This document shows, piece after piece, positions 11,501 to 25,878 of a DNA stretch of 64,000 nt; positions within the stretch are counted from its first letter, which is position 1, and each line of letters opens with the position of its first letter. A program made the position numbers and the translations under genes. The stretch lies in assembly GCF_029633865.1 (NCBI RefSeq), contig NC_079216.1:68611667-68675666 (forward strand). The letters run 5' to 3'. The stretch is from Lampris incognitus (Eukaryota > Chordata > Actinopteri > Lampriformes > Lampridae). The notes under the pieces were generated by a model. The model made no database searches. It saw only the letters and a list, made by a program, of their open reading frames with translations, and was not told the DNA's origin.

Positions 11501-14500
11501 GTATTTCCAACAACAAGGCTTTGTACTGTAGTTGTGGAACATTTCGACACAGTAGCTTGTAAGGCTATGAAAAAACCTCCGTAAAAAACCTGCAGTGTTC
11601 AAGGCTTATTATTACATACGTTACTGATATAAACATTATAAGAGAGTGTGTGTGTGTGTGTATTAAAAAAACAACACAGTGATGCTCATCAGATGAGGGT
11701 TATTTGAAGTCCTTCAGTCCTTCTTTATGAAATGGGAAATGATGACATCATGAAGTTTGTCCCTAACTTCTGATGGAGAAGAGTTTCTTTATCATTAGAT
11801 ATCAAGACCATTAGAGATCAAGACCGAGGCTGACAATCCAGCCTGTCGCAGATGTGTGTGGAATATGTCTTGATCTTTGATCCTCACATACAGCGTTACA
11901 CTATACACAGTACACAACATACAGTGTTACACTATACACAGTACACAACATACAGCGTTACACTGTACACAGTACACAACATACACTATACACAGTACAC
12001 AACATACAGCATTACACTGAACACAGTGCACAGAATATAGTGTCACACTATACACAGTACACTACATACAGCGTTACACTGTACACAGTACACAGAACAT
12101 ACAGTGTTACACTATACACAACATACAGTGTTAGACTATACACAGTACACAGAACATACAGTGTTACACTATACACAGTACACAGAACAGTTACAGTGTA
12201 AACATGGGTAGTTCTGTCATCATACAAATGGGCAGAATGAAAAGCCTACATGTGACCTGTTTTTCTTTCCTGTAGCATTTTTGTGTTGTTAACGGCCTTG
12301 GCAACCCATACCTTTAATTAGATTCTTCAGGGAGGAGTTAAGACAACCCATACCTTTAATTAGATTGTTCAGGCAGGAGTTAAGACAACCCATATCTTTA
12401 TTTAGATTGTTCAGGCCGGAATTAAGACAACCCATACCTTTAATTAGATTGTTCAGGCAGGAGTTAAGACAACCCATACCTTTAATTAGATTGTTCAGGC
12501 CGGAATTAAGACAACCCATACCTTTAATTAGATTGTTCAGGGAGGAGTTAAGACAACCCATACCTTTAATTAGATTGTTCAGGCAGGAGTTAAGACAACC
12601 CATACCTTTAATTAGATTGTTCAGGCCGGAGTTAAGACAACCCATACCTTTAATTAGATTGTTCAGGGAGGAGTTAAGACAACCCATACCTTTAATTAGA
12701 TTGTTCAGGGAGGAGTTAAGACAACCCATACCTTTAATTAGATTGTTCAGGCAGGAGTTAAGACAACCCATACCTTTAATTAGATTGTTCAGGCAGGAGT
12801 TAAGACAACCCATACCTTTAATTAGATTGTTCAGGGAGGAGTTAAGACAACCCATACCTTTAATTAGATTGTTCAGGGAGGAGTTAAGACAACCCATACC
12901 TTTAATTAGATTGTTCAGGCCGGAATTAAGACAACCCATACCTTTAATTAGATTGTTCAGGCAGGAGTTAAGACAACCCATACCTTTAATTAGATTGTTC
13001 AGGCAGGAGTTAAGACAATCCATACTTTAATTATATTGTTCAGGCCGGAGTTAAGACAATCCATACTTTAATTATATTGTTCAGGCCGGAGTTAAGACAA
13101 TCCATACCTTTAATTAGGTTGTTCAGGCCGGAGTTGAGACAACCCATACCTTTAATTAGATTGTTCAGGCAGGAGTTAAGACAATCCATACCTTTAATTA
13201 GATTGTTCAGGCCGGAGTTAAGACAATCCATACCTTTAATTAGATTGTTCAGGCAGGAGTTAAGACAACCCATACTTTAATTATATTGTTCAGGCAGGAG
13301 TTAAGACAACCCATACCTTTAATTAGGTTGTTCAGGCCGGAGTTGAGACAACCCATACCTTTAATTAGATTGTTCAGGCAGGAGTTAAGACAACCCATAC
13401 TTTAATTATATTGTTCAGGCAGGAGTTAAGACAATCCATACCTTTAATTAGGTTGTTCAGGCCGGAGTTGAGACAACCCATACCTTTAATTAGATTGTTC
13501 AGGCAGGAGTTAAGACAATCCATACCTTTAATTAGATTGTTCAGGCCGGAGTTAAGACAATCCATACCTTTAATTAGATTGTTCAGGCAGGAGGTAAGAC
13601 AGGCACTGGGTGGTAGTGAAGAGTTGCTGGATGGCTGGGCAACCACTGCAGAAATAGTGAGGGAGAATTTAGGAAGGTACTTGGCATGTCATCAGGCCAG
13701 AGGAAGGAAGACAAGGAGACTTGGTGGTGGGATGAGGAAGTACAGCAATGTATACAGAGGAAAAGGTTGGCAAAGAAGAAGTGGGCTAGTCAGAGAGATG
13801 ACGAAAGTAGACAGGAGTACAAGGAGATGTGGTGTAAAGTGAAGTGAGAGGTGATGAAGGCAAAGGAAAAGGCGTATGGTGAGTTGTATGACAGGTTAGA
13901 CACTAAGGAAGGAGAAAAGGACTTGTACCGATTGGCTAGACAGAGGGAACGAGCTGCAAAGGATGTGCAGCAGGTTAGGGCGATCAAGGATAGAGATGGA
14001 AATGTGCTGACAAGCGAGGAGAGTGTGCTAAGAAGGTGGAAGGAATACTTGGAGGGCTGATGAATGAAGAAAATGAGAGAGAGAGAAGGTTGGATGATGT
14101 GGGGATAGTGAATCAGGAAGTGCAGTGGATTAGCAAGGAGGAAGTGAGGGCAGCTATGAAGAGGTTGAAGAGTGGAAAGGCACTTGGTCCTGATAACATA
14201 CCTGTGGAGGCATGGAGGTGTTTAGGAGAGATGGCAGTGGAGTTTTTAACTAGATTGTTTAACACAAAGGGAAGGTTTACAAGATGGTTGTGAGACCAGC
14301 TATGTTGTATGGTTTGGAGACAGTGATACTGATGAAAAGACAGGAGGTGCAGCTGGAGGTGGCAGAGATGAAGATGATAAGATTTTCACTGGGAGTGATG
14401 AAGAAGGACAGGATTAGGAACGAGTATATTAGAGAGACAGCTCAGGTTGGACGGTTTGGAGACAAAGCAAGAGAGACAAGACTGAGATGGTTTGGACATG

Positions 14501-17500
14501 TGTGGAGGAGAGATGCTGGGTATATTGGGAGAAGGATGCTGAATATGGAGCTGTCAGGGAAGAGGAGAAGAGAAAGGCCAAAGAGGAGGTTTATGGATGT
14601 GGTGAGGGAGGACATGCAGGTGGCTGGTGTGACAGAGGAAGATGCAGAAGACAGGAAGAGATGGAAACGGATGATCCGCTGTGGCGCCCCCTAACGGGAG
14701 CAGCCAAAAGTAATAGTAGTAGTAGTAGTAGTAGTAATAGACTATAAGCAGTAGAGATGAGTGAATGCAAAAGATATAATATTTAGTCATTCCAAGTGAG
14801 AGATTTCTGCATAACATGTTTTCTCTGTTCTGCTGTCGCTGGTTTGAGGGATGAGAGTTATTTGGAAGTTGGTGACGTCATGTAATTTGTGTGATCTAAT
14901 GTACCAGTCAAAATTAGAGAGAGACACACTTCTGTCAGCTATACCTTTGTCACCCTCCAGCGAGACAGTTCACAATACTTGCATCTTTGATATGCAAAGG
15001 AAGTCTACACAGAAAGAACAAGGTTATTAGAATTGCATATAGAAAGATGAACGCCAATATGCAGCACAGAGCTGTCGTCACTGAGTGTTTTGGTTCCCCT
15101 AATTCAACACTTAATGAACTGAAGAAGCTCACAACTGACGTCAGGAAGAGAACTGGGGATACGCTTCATTCCATTGCACACAACAACCAGCAGAGATATA
15201 TACACACACATGTGACAACCACCCAAGCAAAACAAAAGAAAAAACACTGCATGGGGCAACTTTGCTGTCACTGGGCAATGACTATGTGGTCACAGTACAA
15301 AAACACAGAAAACCTGTCACATCCTGTATCTTGGATGACTCCTGTAAGGTCGGCCTCCATGTACTTTCTGCCTTGTACCTCACCATTTGGTGACTGGTTC
15401 AGCTAGCTTGAAGTTGTCCGTTTTTTTCTCTTTTTTTCTTTTTGACCCCCCCCCTTTTCTCCCCAACGGTACCCCACTCTTACAAGCCATCCCGGTCACT
15501 GCTCCACCCCCTCTGCTCATCCGGGGAGGGCTGCAGACTACCACATGCCTCCTCCCATACATGTGGAGTCGCCAGCTGCTTCTTTTCACCTGACAGTGAG
15601 GAGTTTCACCAAGGGGATGTAACATGTGGGAGGATCACGCTATTCCCCCCTGTTCTCCCTCCCCCCTGAACGGGCGCCCCGACCAACCAGAGGAGGCGCT
15701 AGTGCAGCGACCAGAACACATACCCATATCTGGCTTGCTACCCGCAGACATGGCCAATTGTGTCTTGCAGGGATGCCCAACCAAGCCGGAGGTAACACGG
15801 GGATTCGAACCGGTCATCCCCGTGTTGGTAGGCAGCGGAATAGACTCTCCGGACGCCCCAAAGTTGTCCATTTCTGGCTGTGTGACCTCTAGTTAATCTT
15901 CAGTAAAATAAGCATCTGCGGGTTCAAGCATGTACACCTGCACTGTGTCGACCCTGCCTGATGCTGCCATTTCTAGCAGAGCACTAACTAACTTTCGCTG
16001 AACACCGCGTCATTGGGTTGATTGTTTACATTGTTGGGTTGATTGTTTATATTGCCGGCAAGACACTTCTGTCACTCATCACGTGATTGGACCAAGCCCA
16101 CACAGTCCTGACAGGTAGACTAGAGCCTATTAGGCAGTTGAGTGTATTTGAAGAGTAGCTAAACTCCAACCCCAAATCTGTGTGATACCTGATATCTAAT
16201 AGTGAAAAGGAGGGTGCTGGCCATCTGCTATTGACTGGTTGTTGATGCCAGGTGATGTCACCATCTGTTGTACTTCATGCCAAAGGGACATCACCTGTAA
16301 CTTTGTCTAGCCAGTTGCAGATGTCCAGTTCAGTACCTTGCTTTTCACTCTCAGATGTCAGGCGTTACACAGATTTGGGGTTTGGTTTTAGTTACTCTTT
16401 AAGTATATAGCAAACAGGGCTTTTTTTAAGTGAAACTTTGGTTAATGCTTCTTAAGTTGCACCTCCTTAATATCATATGTATACATTTCTAAGGTTTAAG
16501 CAAAGTTGGCAGTGGCTCTAAGTGTGTATGGTGTGTTAATCTGCCACAGAAATTAGAATCACAGGTGGCAGAGATGCAGGCTGCATGGGAACAAGCCCAG
16601 CAGGAAGTGCAGAAGCTCCAGAAGGAGGGGTCAGAGGTTAAGAGAAAGGTCAAGGAGCTCAAGCACCAGTTGGAAACTGAGAGAGTGGGGTAAGCCATAC
16701 TATGACTTGAGGATGGAGCGATGCCTCTCTAGTTGTACCAATATGGTATTTTCTCATTTGTTCTATATTATAATGTAGTAGATTAATGAATTTAATGAAT
16801 TACTTTTAACGTATCATACATGTGTTTTACCCTTGTTAAGGGTTGCATCTCTACAGGAGGAGCTGAAGAAAAAGGTGGCCAACATGAGCGACAGTCAGCA
16901 ACAGCTGCAGCAGTGTGAGCGGGAGAGAGCTGCCCTGCAGGTTAACCTGGACAGGTTGACCCAGGAGGGGCAGGCACGGCAAGCTGAGCTAGACAAGAAA
17001 GTCCAAGGATTGACAACAGGTCTTCAAAAGGCCCAGCAGGAGAATGAGGCTCAAAGGAAGGAGCTTGCTTCTACTAAAGAGAGCCTTGCCAAGGCCAGTA
17101 AGGGACTCAAAGAGAATCAGAGCCTGCTAGACCAGGAGAGGAAGAACACAAAGACAGCCATGGAGGAGAAGGTACGTTCTTTGAGCCACAGCCTGGTTTA
17201 AAGCTGCTACAAGGAGTTATCACTATCAGTCACCAATTTATTTATCAGTTTATTTTTGATGCCTCTGTATAACTGATATAAGCAATGACACCATCAGCAA
17301 GAGGAGTAGGTATTGCAATGTAACGATTCCAAATGCTTATCTTGGGGTTGGATTGCCCACAAAATCTGACTAAACGGTTTACGGCGCACAGATGGGCTAC
17401 ATAGCCACTGTTACAGATACGTTACCACACTGCTGTATCGCTTCTGAACACCTGTTTCTCCAAACCACATCACTTACGCTTGTCTTCAAAACAAAAGCAT

Positions 17501-19109
17501 CGCAGAATGACCGTAGATCTCTGCGACAAGAGGCAATGCTTCCGTGAAATGAAGTCATTCTTTTGTGAAACACAACCACTTTTGTCTACCGGAGTGCACA
17601 AAGTCAACAAAAATCCCAAGCTCCTCGTAGCAGCTTTAAGTTTAGCTCAGCTAATTCTAACATTTGTGCCTCACACACTGAGCGGTGTCTTGCAGCAGCG
17701 AGTAATGAATAGCCACTTTAGCACAACTGAAGTGCAGCTCCCATCTGTTCTTTGTACTGTGTGTAATCTCTCATCCTTAAACACCGTAGGAAAAGTCAAA
17801 CGAGAAGGCCAGAAAAGAGCTTCTTAAGAACATTGAAGCCGTCACCCAGGAGATGAAAGAAGCAAAAGAGCACATGGAGAAAATGAAAGAGGTAAGCTTG
17901 CAGAAAAGGAAGCATTAATGTTACAAATTTAACAGTCTTAAAATAAAATCGCTTGTGTGTCTACAAATGTCAGACAGAGAAAGGCTTGAAGACACAGCTG
18001 GCTTCGCTCACAGAACAGCACTCGAAGACTCAGAAGGTGCTGAAAGAGAAGGAGACGGGTGCGCAGCAGCTGCAGGCACAGCTAAAGACAGCTCAGGGGT
18101 CCTTTGAACAGGATAAGAAGAAACTGGAGAGCCAGGTGGTTGAGCTACAGGATATTAATGTCAAGAAGGTATACCGCCTTTACTCCTCATACATACATAA
18201 ATATAGGCCACATCATGCATGCTGTGAATACTGTCCTAATATGAACCACATAGCTACTCACAGTGACGTGTGGATATGTCTGTGTAGCTTCACTACAGTG
18301 TATTCTGTAGTGTAGTATGGTCTGTGTATGGAAACATTACATTTTAAGAGTGTTTATGTGTACACATTCTGCCCTCCCCTTCAGGCCGAGGAAGAGAGCC
18401 GGCTGAAGGTGCAGGTGTCAGGGCTGGACCAGGCACTGGCCTCAGAGAGGAGCCAGATAGCAGAGCTCAAGAAGGTCTTGGAGCAGAGCAAGGAGAGCCT
18501 CAGCAAGCTACAGTCTGATTGCTATGGCAAGGAGTCTGAAGTGTCTGCTCTGCGCCAGGACCTCAAGGTGGGTTGCAGGCAGGGGCTGATGGTGCTGATG
18601 CAATTGTTGTAATTTAATTTTGATCGCCAGAAGTGGTATTTATGTTGCTAGGAAGGGTGCAAAGTGGGGGTACTTGGTATAGACAAAGCTATGCAAAGGC
18701 TGAAGCAGGGTGTTGATTGTCCTGGAAACATAATGGCGGTCTGCTATTAAACTGATACATATGTATGTATGTGTTTGCAAAGTTCCTGGAAGTCAACAGT
18801 TTCAGTACAGTCAACAGTTTCAGTTTCAGTAAAAGATAAAAATCCCCCACCTGCCCTCATAGCTAGTGAATGACCCCCGTGTGGCCTCTTTTTGATATTA
18901 GTTGTCAGATGAGAAGCTGAGCCTAGCACAGGAGGAGCTGGTTGCTAACCGGACCCATCAGACAGGCTTAGAGGAGCAGATCCAGGAACTGAAGACAGGC
19001 CGGGCTTCCTTGGAGAAGGAGTTGGCCAAACAGAGTCAGAGGCTTCAACAGCAGGACCAGGCCTTGGAGGAGTTACAGAAACAGCAGGTTAGACCAGTAT
19101 TATAACGCT

Positions 19110-19149
<40 letters not shown>

Positions 19150-19223
19150 GTTAGGGGTGTGTCAGTGTACAAGAAAATAAAACCATAACCGTTTAATAAA
19201 ATCCCTAACTGATAAACGTAAAA

Positions 19224-19283
<60 letters not shown>

Positions 19284-22200
19284 GCGTGATAACGTCATCA
19301 TTCTTTGCTGCGTGACAAGCACAAGCGCGATTGAAGCATGGGATGGCGGCTAGTAAAAATCTGCGACACCCCATGTGGGAGTTTGGATTAGAAAGCATCT
19401 CAGCGGGATCTAATCGCATCGAAGGTTTACGCGGAAGCAGTAAGCTCCCAAAAAAAGAGCAAGTTTCTAACGCATACTCATCCAGAGATATTCGATCTTT
19501 TGTAAATGGTGTAGCCTAGTTATGTCATACGACATCAGCGACCTTAACAGCGGTGAATCTATGGAATAATAAGGCTACAGCGACCTCTAGCGATATAGCG
19601 CCGACATACTTTCAAAATTCACAGAAATCCTGAAACGTGTACACGTTTAAACGGCAAACATTGCACCGTGTAAACATGTACAGATTTTAGTACACGTTCA
19701 CATCCCTAATATATATATATATATACACTACCGTTCAAAAGTTTGGGATCACCCAAACAATTTTGTGTTTTCCATGAAAAGTCACACTTATTCACCACCA
19801 TATGTTGTGAAATGAATAGAAAATAGAGTCAAGACATTGACAAGGTTAGAAATAATGATTTGTATTTGAAATAAGATTTTTTTTTACATCAAACTTTGCT
19901 TTCGTCAAAGAATCCTCCATTTGCAGCAATTACAGCATTGCAGACCTTTGGCATTCTAGCTGTTAATTTGTTGAGGTAATCTGGAGAAATTGCACCCCAC
20001 GCTTCCAGAAGCAGCTCCCACAAGTTGGATTGGTTGGATGGGCACTTCTTTGAGCAGATTGAGTTTCTGGAGCATCACATTTGTGGGGTCAATTAAACGC
20101 TCAAAATGGCCAGAAAAAGAGAACTTTCATCTGAAACTCGACAGTCTATTCTTGTTCTTAGAAATGAAGGCTATTCCATGCGAGAAATTGCTAAGAAATT
20201 GAAGATTTCCTACACCGGTGTGTACTACTCCCTTCAGAGGACAGCACAAACAGGCTCTAACCAGAGTAGAAAAAGAAGTGGGAGGCCGCGTTGCACAACT
20301 GAGCAAGAAGATAAGTACATTAGAGTCTCTAGTTTGAGAAACAGACGCCTCACAGGTCCCCAACTGGCATCTTCATTAAATAGTACCTGTTAGAGCCTGT
20401 ATGTGCTGTCCTCTGAAGGGAGTAGTACACACCGGTGTAGGAAATCTTCAATTTCAGCTAGAATGCCAAAGGTCTGCAATGCTGTAATTGCTGCAAATGG
20501 AGGATTCTTTGACGAAAGCAAAGTTTGATGTAAAAAAAATCTTATTTCAAATACAAATCATTATTTCTAACCTTGTCAATGTCTTGACTCTATTTTCTAT
20601 TCATTTCACAACATATGGTGGTGAATAAGTGTGACTTTTCATGGAAAACACGAAATTGTTTGGGTGATCCCAAACTTTTGAACGGTAGTGTATATGTATA
20701 AGCTGATGATTGCTTATGAGATGAAACAAGCTTGTACTGTCTCATAAAGAATTTACTTGACTCACTGGATTATACACACACACACACACACACACACACA
20801 TGAATGATGTGTATGACTGAGTACATGTACCTATTCACTGACCCAGGGTCTGGCTAAGGAAGAGTTGGAGAAGGAAAAGAGAAGAGTGGAAGAATTCAGC
20901 AAGGCCAAAAGCAACCAGGAAAACAACAATGCCAGACTGTCTGCTGAACTCAAAGCGCTCGGGGAGAGGAATGAAAAGGTTAGATCCTTGTTTTTTTTGG
21001 TTTTTGTTTTTCTGACGCTCTTTCACAATAATGTTTTATAATTACAACGCTCACTGTCACATCTTCAAACATTTGTATATTCCAAACTGACTGTTTTTCC
21101 TTTTCAAAGAAGGTTAAATCAGTTCATCTGGACACAAGTTTTATTGACAGAAACGTTTCATCACTCATGTAGGTGACTTTTCAGAAACGTTTCATCACTC
21201 ATGTAGGTGACCTCTTCAGAAACGTTTCATCACTCATGTAGGTGACCTCTTCAGAAACGTTTCATCGCTCATGTGAGTGACCTCTTCAGAAACGTTTCAT
21301 CACTCATGTAGGTGACCTCTTCAGAAACGTTTCATCACTCATGTAGGTGACCTCTTCAGAAAAGTTTCATCCCTCATGTAGGTGACCTCTTCAGAAAAGT
21401 TTCATCGCTCATGTGAGTGACCTCTTCAGAAACGTTTCATCGCTCATGTGAGTGACCTCTTCAGAAACGTTTCATCACTCATGTAGGTGACCTCTTCAGA
21501 AACGTTTCATCACTCATTTAGGTGACCTCTTCAGAAAAGTTTCATCCCTCATGTAGGTGACCTCTTCAGAAACGTTTCATCGCTCATGTGAGTGACCTCT
21601 TCAGAAACGTTTCATCACTCATGTAGGTGACCTCTTCAGAAATGTTTCATCACTCATTTAGGTGACCTCTTCAGAAAAGTTTCATCATGTAAGTGACCTC
21701 TTCAGAAAAGTTTCATCCCTCATGTAGGTGACCTCTTCAGAAACGTTATATCAATCATGTAGTTGACCTCTTCAGAAAAGTTTCGTCACTCATGTAGGTG
21801 ACCTCTTCAGAAACGTTTCATCACTCATTTAGGTGACCTCTTCAGAAATATTTCATCACTCATGTAGGTGACCTCTTCAGAAACGTTTCATCACTCATGT
21901 AGGTGACCTCTTCAGAAACGTTTCATCACTCATTTAGGTGACCTCTTCAGAAATATTTCATCACTCATGTAGGTGACCTCTTCAGAAACGTTTCATCACT
22001 GATGTAGGTGACCTCTTCAGAAACGTTTCATCACTCATGTAAGTGACCTCTTCAGAAACGTTTCATCACTTATGTAGGTGACCTCTTCAGAAACGTTTCA
22101 TCGCTCATGTGAGTGACCTCTTCAGAAATGTTTCATCACTCATGTAGGTGACCTCTTTAGAAACGTTTCATCACTCATGTAGGTGACCTCTTCAGAAAAG

Positions 22201-25200
22201 TTTCATCATGTAAGTGACCTCTTCAGAAAAGTTTCATCCCTCATGTAGGTGACCTCTTCAGAAACGTTATATCAATCATGTAGTTGACCTCTTCAGAAAA
22301 GTTTCGTCACTCATGTAGTTGACCTCTTCAGAAACGTTTCATCACTCATGTAAGTGACCTCGTCAGAAACGTTTCATCACTCATGTAGGTGACCTCTTCA
22401 GAAACGTTTCATCACTGATGTAGGTGACCTCTTCAGAAACGTTTCATTACTCATGTAGGTGACCTTGTCAGAAAAGTTTCATCACTCATGTAGGTGACCT
22501 CTTCAGAAACGTTTCATCACTGATGTAGGTGACCTCTTCAGAAACGTTTCATCACTCATGTAAGTGACCTCTTCAGAAACGTTTCATCACTCATGTAAGT
22601 GACCTCTTCAGAAACGTTTCATCACTCATGTAAGTGACCTCTTCAGAAACGTTTCATCACTCATGTGAGTGACCTCTTCAGAAACGTTTCATCATGTAAG
22701 TGACCTCTTCAGAAACGTTTCATCACTCATGTAGGTGACCTCTTCAGAAACGTTTCATCACTCATGTAGGTGACCTCTTCAGAAACGTTTCATCACTCGT
22801 GTAGGTGACCTCTTTGGAAAAGTTTCATCCCTCATGTAAGTGACCTCGTCAGAAACGTTTCATCACTTATGTAAGTGACCTCGTCAGAAAAGTTTCATCA
22901 CTCGTGTAGGTGACCTCTTCAGAAAAGTTTCATCCCTCATGTAAGTGACCTCTTCAGAAACGTTTCATCACTCATTTAGGTGACCTCTTCAGAAACGTTT
23001 CATCACTCATGTAGGTGACCTCTTCAGAAACGTTTCATCACTCATGTAAGTGACCTCTTCAGAAACGTTTCATCACTCGTGTAGGTGACCTCTTCAGAAA
23101 AGTTTCATCCCTCATGTAAGTGACCTCGTCAGAAACGTTTCATCACTCGTGTAAGTGACCTCTTCAGAAAAGTTTCATCACTCACGTAGGTGACCTATTC
23201 AGAAACGTTTCATCGTGTAGGTGACCTCTTTAGAAACGTTTCATCACTCATGTAGGTGACCTCTTCAGAAAAGTTTCATCATGTAAGTGACCTCTTCAGA
23301 AAAGTTTCATCCCTCATGTAGGTGACCTCTTCAGAAACGTTATATCAATCATGTAGTTGACCTCTTCAGAAAAGTTTCGTCACTCATGTAGTTGACCTCT
23401 TCAGAAACGTTTCATCACTCATGTAAGTGACCTCGTCAGAAACGTTTCATCACTCATGTAGGTGACCTCTTCAGAAACGTTTCATCACTGATGTAGGTGA
23501 CCTCTTCAGAAACGTTTCATTACTCATGTAGGTGACCTTGTCAGAAAAGTTTCATCACTCATGTAGGTGACCTCTTCAGAAACGTTTCATCACTGATGTA
23601 GGTGACCTCTTCAGAAACGTTTCATCACTCATGTAAGTGACCTCTTCAGAAACGTTTCATCACTCATGTAAGTGACCTCTTCAGAAACGTTTCATCACTC
23701 ATGTAAGTGACCTCTTCAGAAACGTTTCATCACTCATGTGAGTGACCTCTTCAGAAACGTTTCATCATGTAAGTGACCTCTTCAGAAACGTTTCATCACT
23801 CATGTAGGTGACCTCTTCAGAAACGTTTCATCACTCATGTAGGTGACCTCTTCAGAAACGTTTCATCACTCGTGTAGGTGACCTCTTTGGAAAAGTTTCA
23901 TCCCTCATGTAAGTGACCTCGTCAGAAACGTTTCATCACTTATGTAAGTGACCTCGTCAGAAAAGTTTCATCACTCGTGTAGGTGACCTCTTCAGAAAAG
24001 TTTCATCCCTCATGTAAGTGACCTCTTCAGAAACGTTTCATCACTCATTTAGGTGACCTCTTCAGAAACGTTTCATCACTCATGTAGGTGACCTCTTCAG
24101 AAACGTTTCATCACTCATGTAAGTGACCTCTTCAGAAACGTTTCATCACTCGTGTAGGTGACCTCTTCAGAAAAGTTTCATCCCTCATGTAAGTGACCTC
24201 GTCAGAAACGTTTCATCACTCGTGTAAGTGACCTCTTCAGAAAAGTTTCATCACTCACGTAGGTGACCTATTCAGAAACGTTTCATCGTGTAGGTGACCT
24301 CGTCAGAAACTTTTCTGTCAATAAAACCTGTTTCCAGATGAACTGATACATTTTTCTTTAAATTTCTTACCTGGATTATTGAGCATGCATCAAGACATAT
24401 TTGTCCTTTTGCTTTTGAATAAATAATAAAGCAGTGTGTGTCATACTTTTTGGTCTTTCGTTCACATTGCATCATGACATTTAGCTGACGCCTTTACCTA
24501 CCTGGCTTTAGAGCGAGAGTGTGAAAACTTAAGCTTCACTTCAGCAAAATCACAAGCACAGTCGAGTGCAGAGATCAGTGATTTCTTGCCGTCACGATAC
24601 TCTTGTGGTCAGAGAAGAGATTTCAGAAATGTTCTAGTAAGGAAGTACAATGACATGAGAGTGGATATCGTTCATTTGGGAGAGGATTTCATACTCCCTC
24701 ATTTAACTGTAAAACTTTATTATTATTTTTTTGGGTTCAGTTGCATTTCTGCTTATTTTTTAGGAACTGGGTGACTTGCGGGAAGCCAAACAGCTGTTGA
24801 TTCAGCAGAAGCTGGAGGTACAGGGTCAAGTGGAGGCGGTAGAGGCTGCCTTGGAGCAGGAGCAGAGAGCACACCAGGCCACCAAAGACGGCATGGCCCG
24901 GAGGGAGGAACAACAACTTGCAAAAACCAACGACATCCAAGCTCAGCTGGTAGGATCAGCCACCACATCTGCTAAAAATCTCTCGCCCATAATGCCGCCG
25001 CCATACACATTGCATGGAGGCGGCATTATGTGCAGGCAAGGCGAGGCAGCATTATCAGCAAGAACACTCCTACATTCGTACCGACTAAGTAGTCTGTAGT
25101 CAGATTAAGCCTTTCGATTTATAAAATATTAGGCTTTTTGAGCTTGTTTATTTATCCATTCAAATTTTTTAATTTAAGTTACTCAACTTTTCGTGCGAAA

Positions 25201-25831
25201 CATTTCCCTGTGGAAATTAAATTCAGAAGGTTTGAAATGTAGAAAGGATAGGATTGATGAGGTCACAGTTCACTTCAAGTTCCTCATAGACTTGTACCGA
25301 ACTTAAAATTCAGCTGAAACATGCGTAAATATTCTTCAGAAAATGTGGCCTTTTTAGTTTGGCCAGGATTTCTATCAGTCTGTCGCTGAATTTGTTGCAT
25401 TTGAATGAACGGATCACAATCCATTGGATCACTCATGCTAAATCATCCATGCCTCCCTCCCTATAAAAAGGCGGCAGAGAAGCGGGCTAGAGAGGAGCAG
25501 GTGAAGCGTGGGGAGGAGGCAGAAGCTAAGCTGGGTGTGCAGGTGACCGCTCTGAACGAGAACGTGGCTACACTGAAGAGGGAGTGGCAGGGCAGCCAGC
25601 GGCGTGTTGGCGAGCTGGAGAAACAGACAGACGAGCTGAGGGGAGAGATTGCAGTGCTGGAGGCCACCGTCCAGAATAACCAAGATGAGAGACGGGCCCT
25701 GTTAGAAAGGTGTGTCTGTACATTTTTTTCCAAGCATCATCGCTCAGGCATGGCACATGCTATAAACTACACATGCACAAAATAATATAATAATATGAAA
25801 TGTTTTCATTATATTGATGAGTGGCCTTTGA

Positions 25832-25878
<47 letters not shown>

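Noticed and set aside
14987..15406. 139-codon ORF in an EEA1 intron
   Set aside because: No recognisable domain, unbiased composition, no plausible splice links. Chance length is expected in 64 kb.
16550..20978. Reading the coiled-coil exons as myosin, golgin or another coiled-coil gene
   Set aside because: The flanking exons match EEA1 specifically and all phases join through to an EEA1-type FYVE finger.
21165..24312. CRISPR-like array (35-bp repeats)
   Set aside because: The repeats are contiguous with no unique spacers, in a vertebrate intron, and with no cas genes. It is a satellite.
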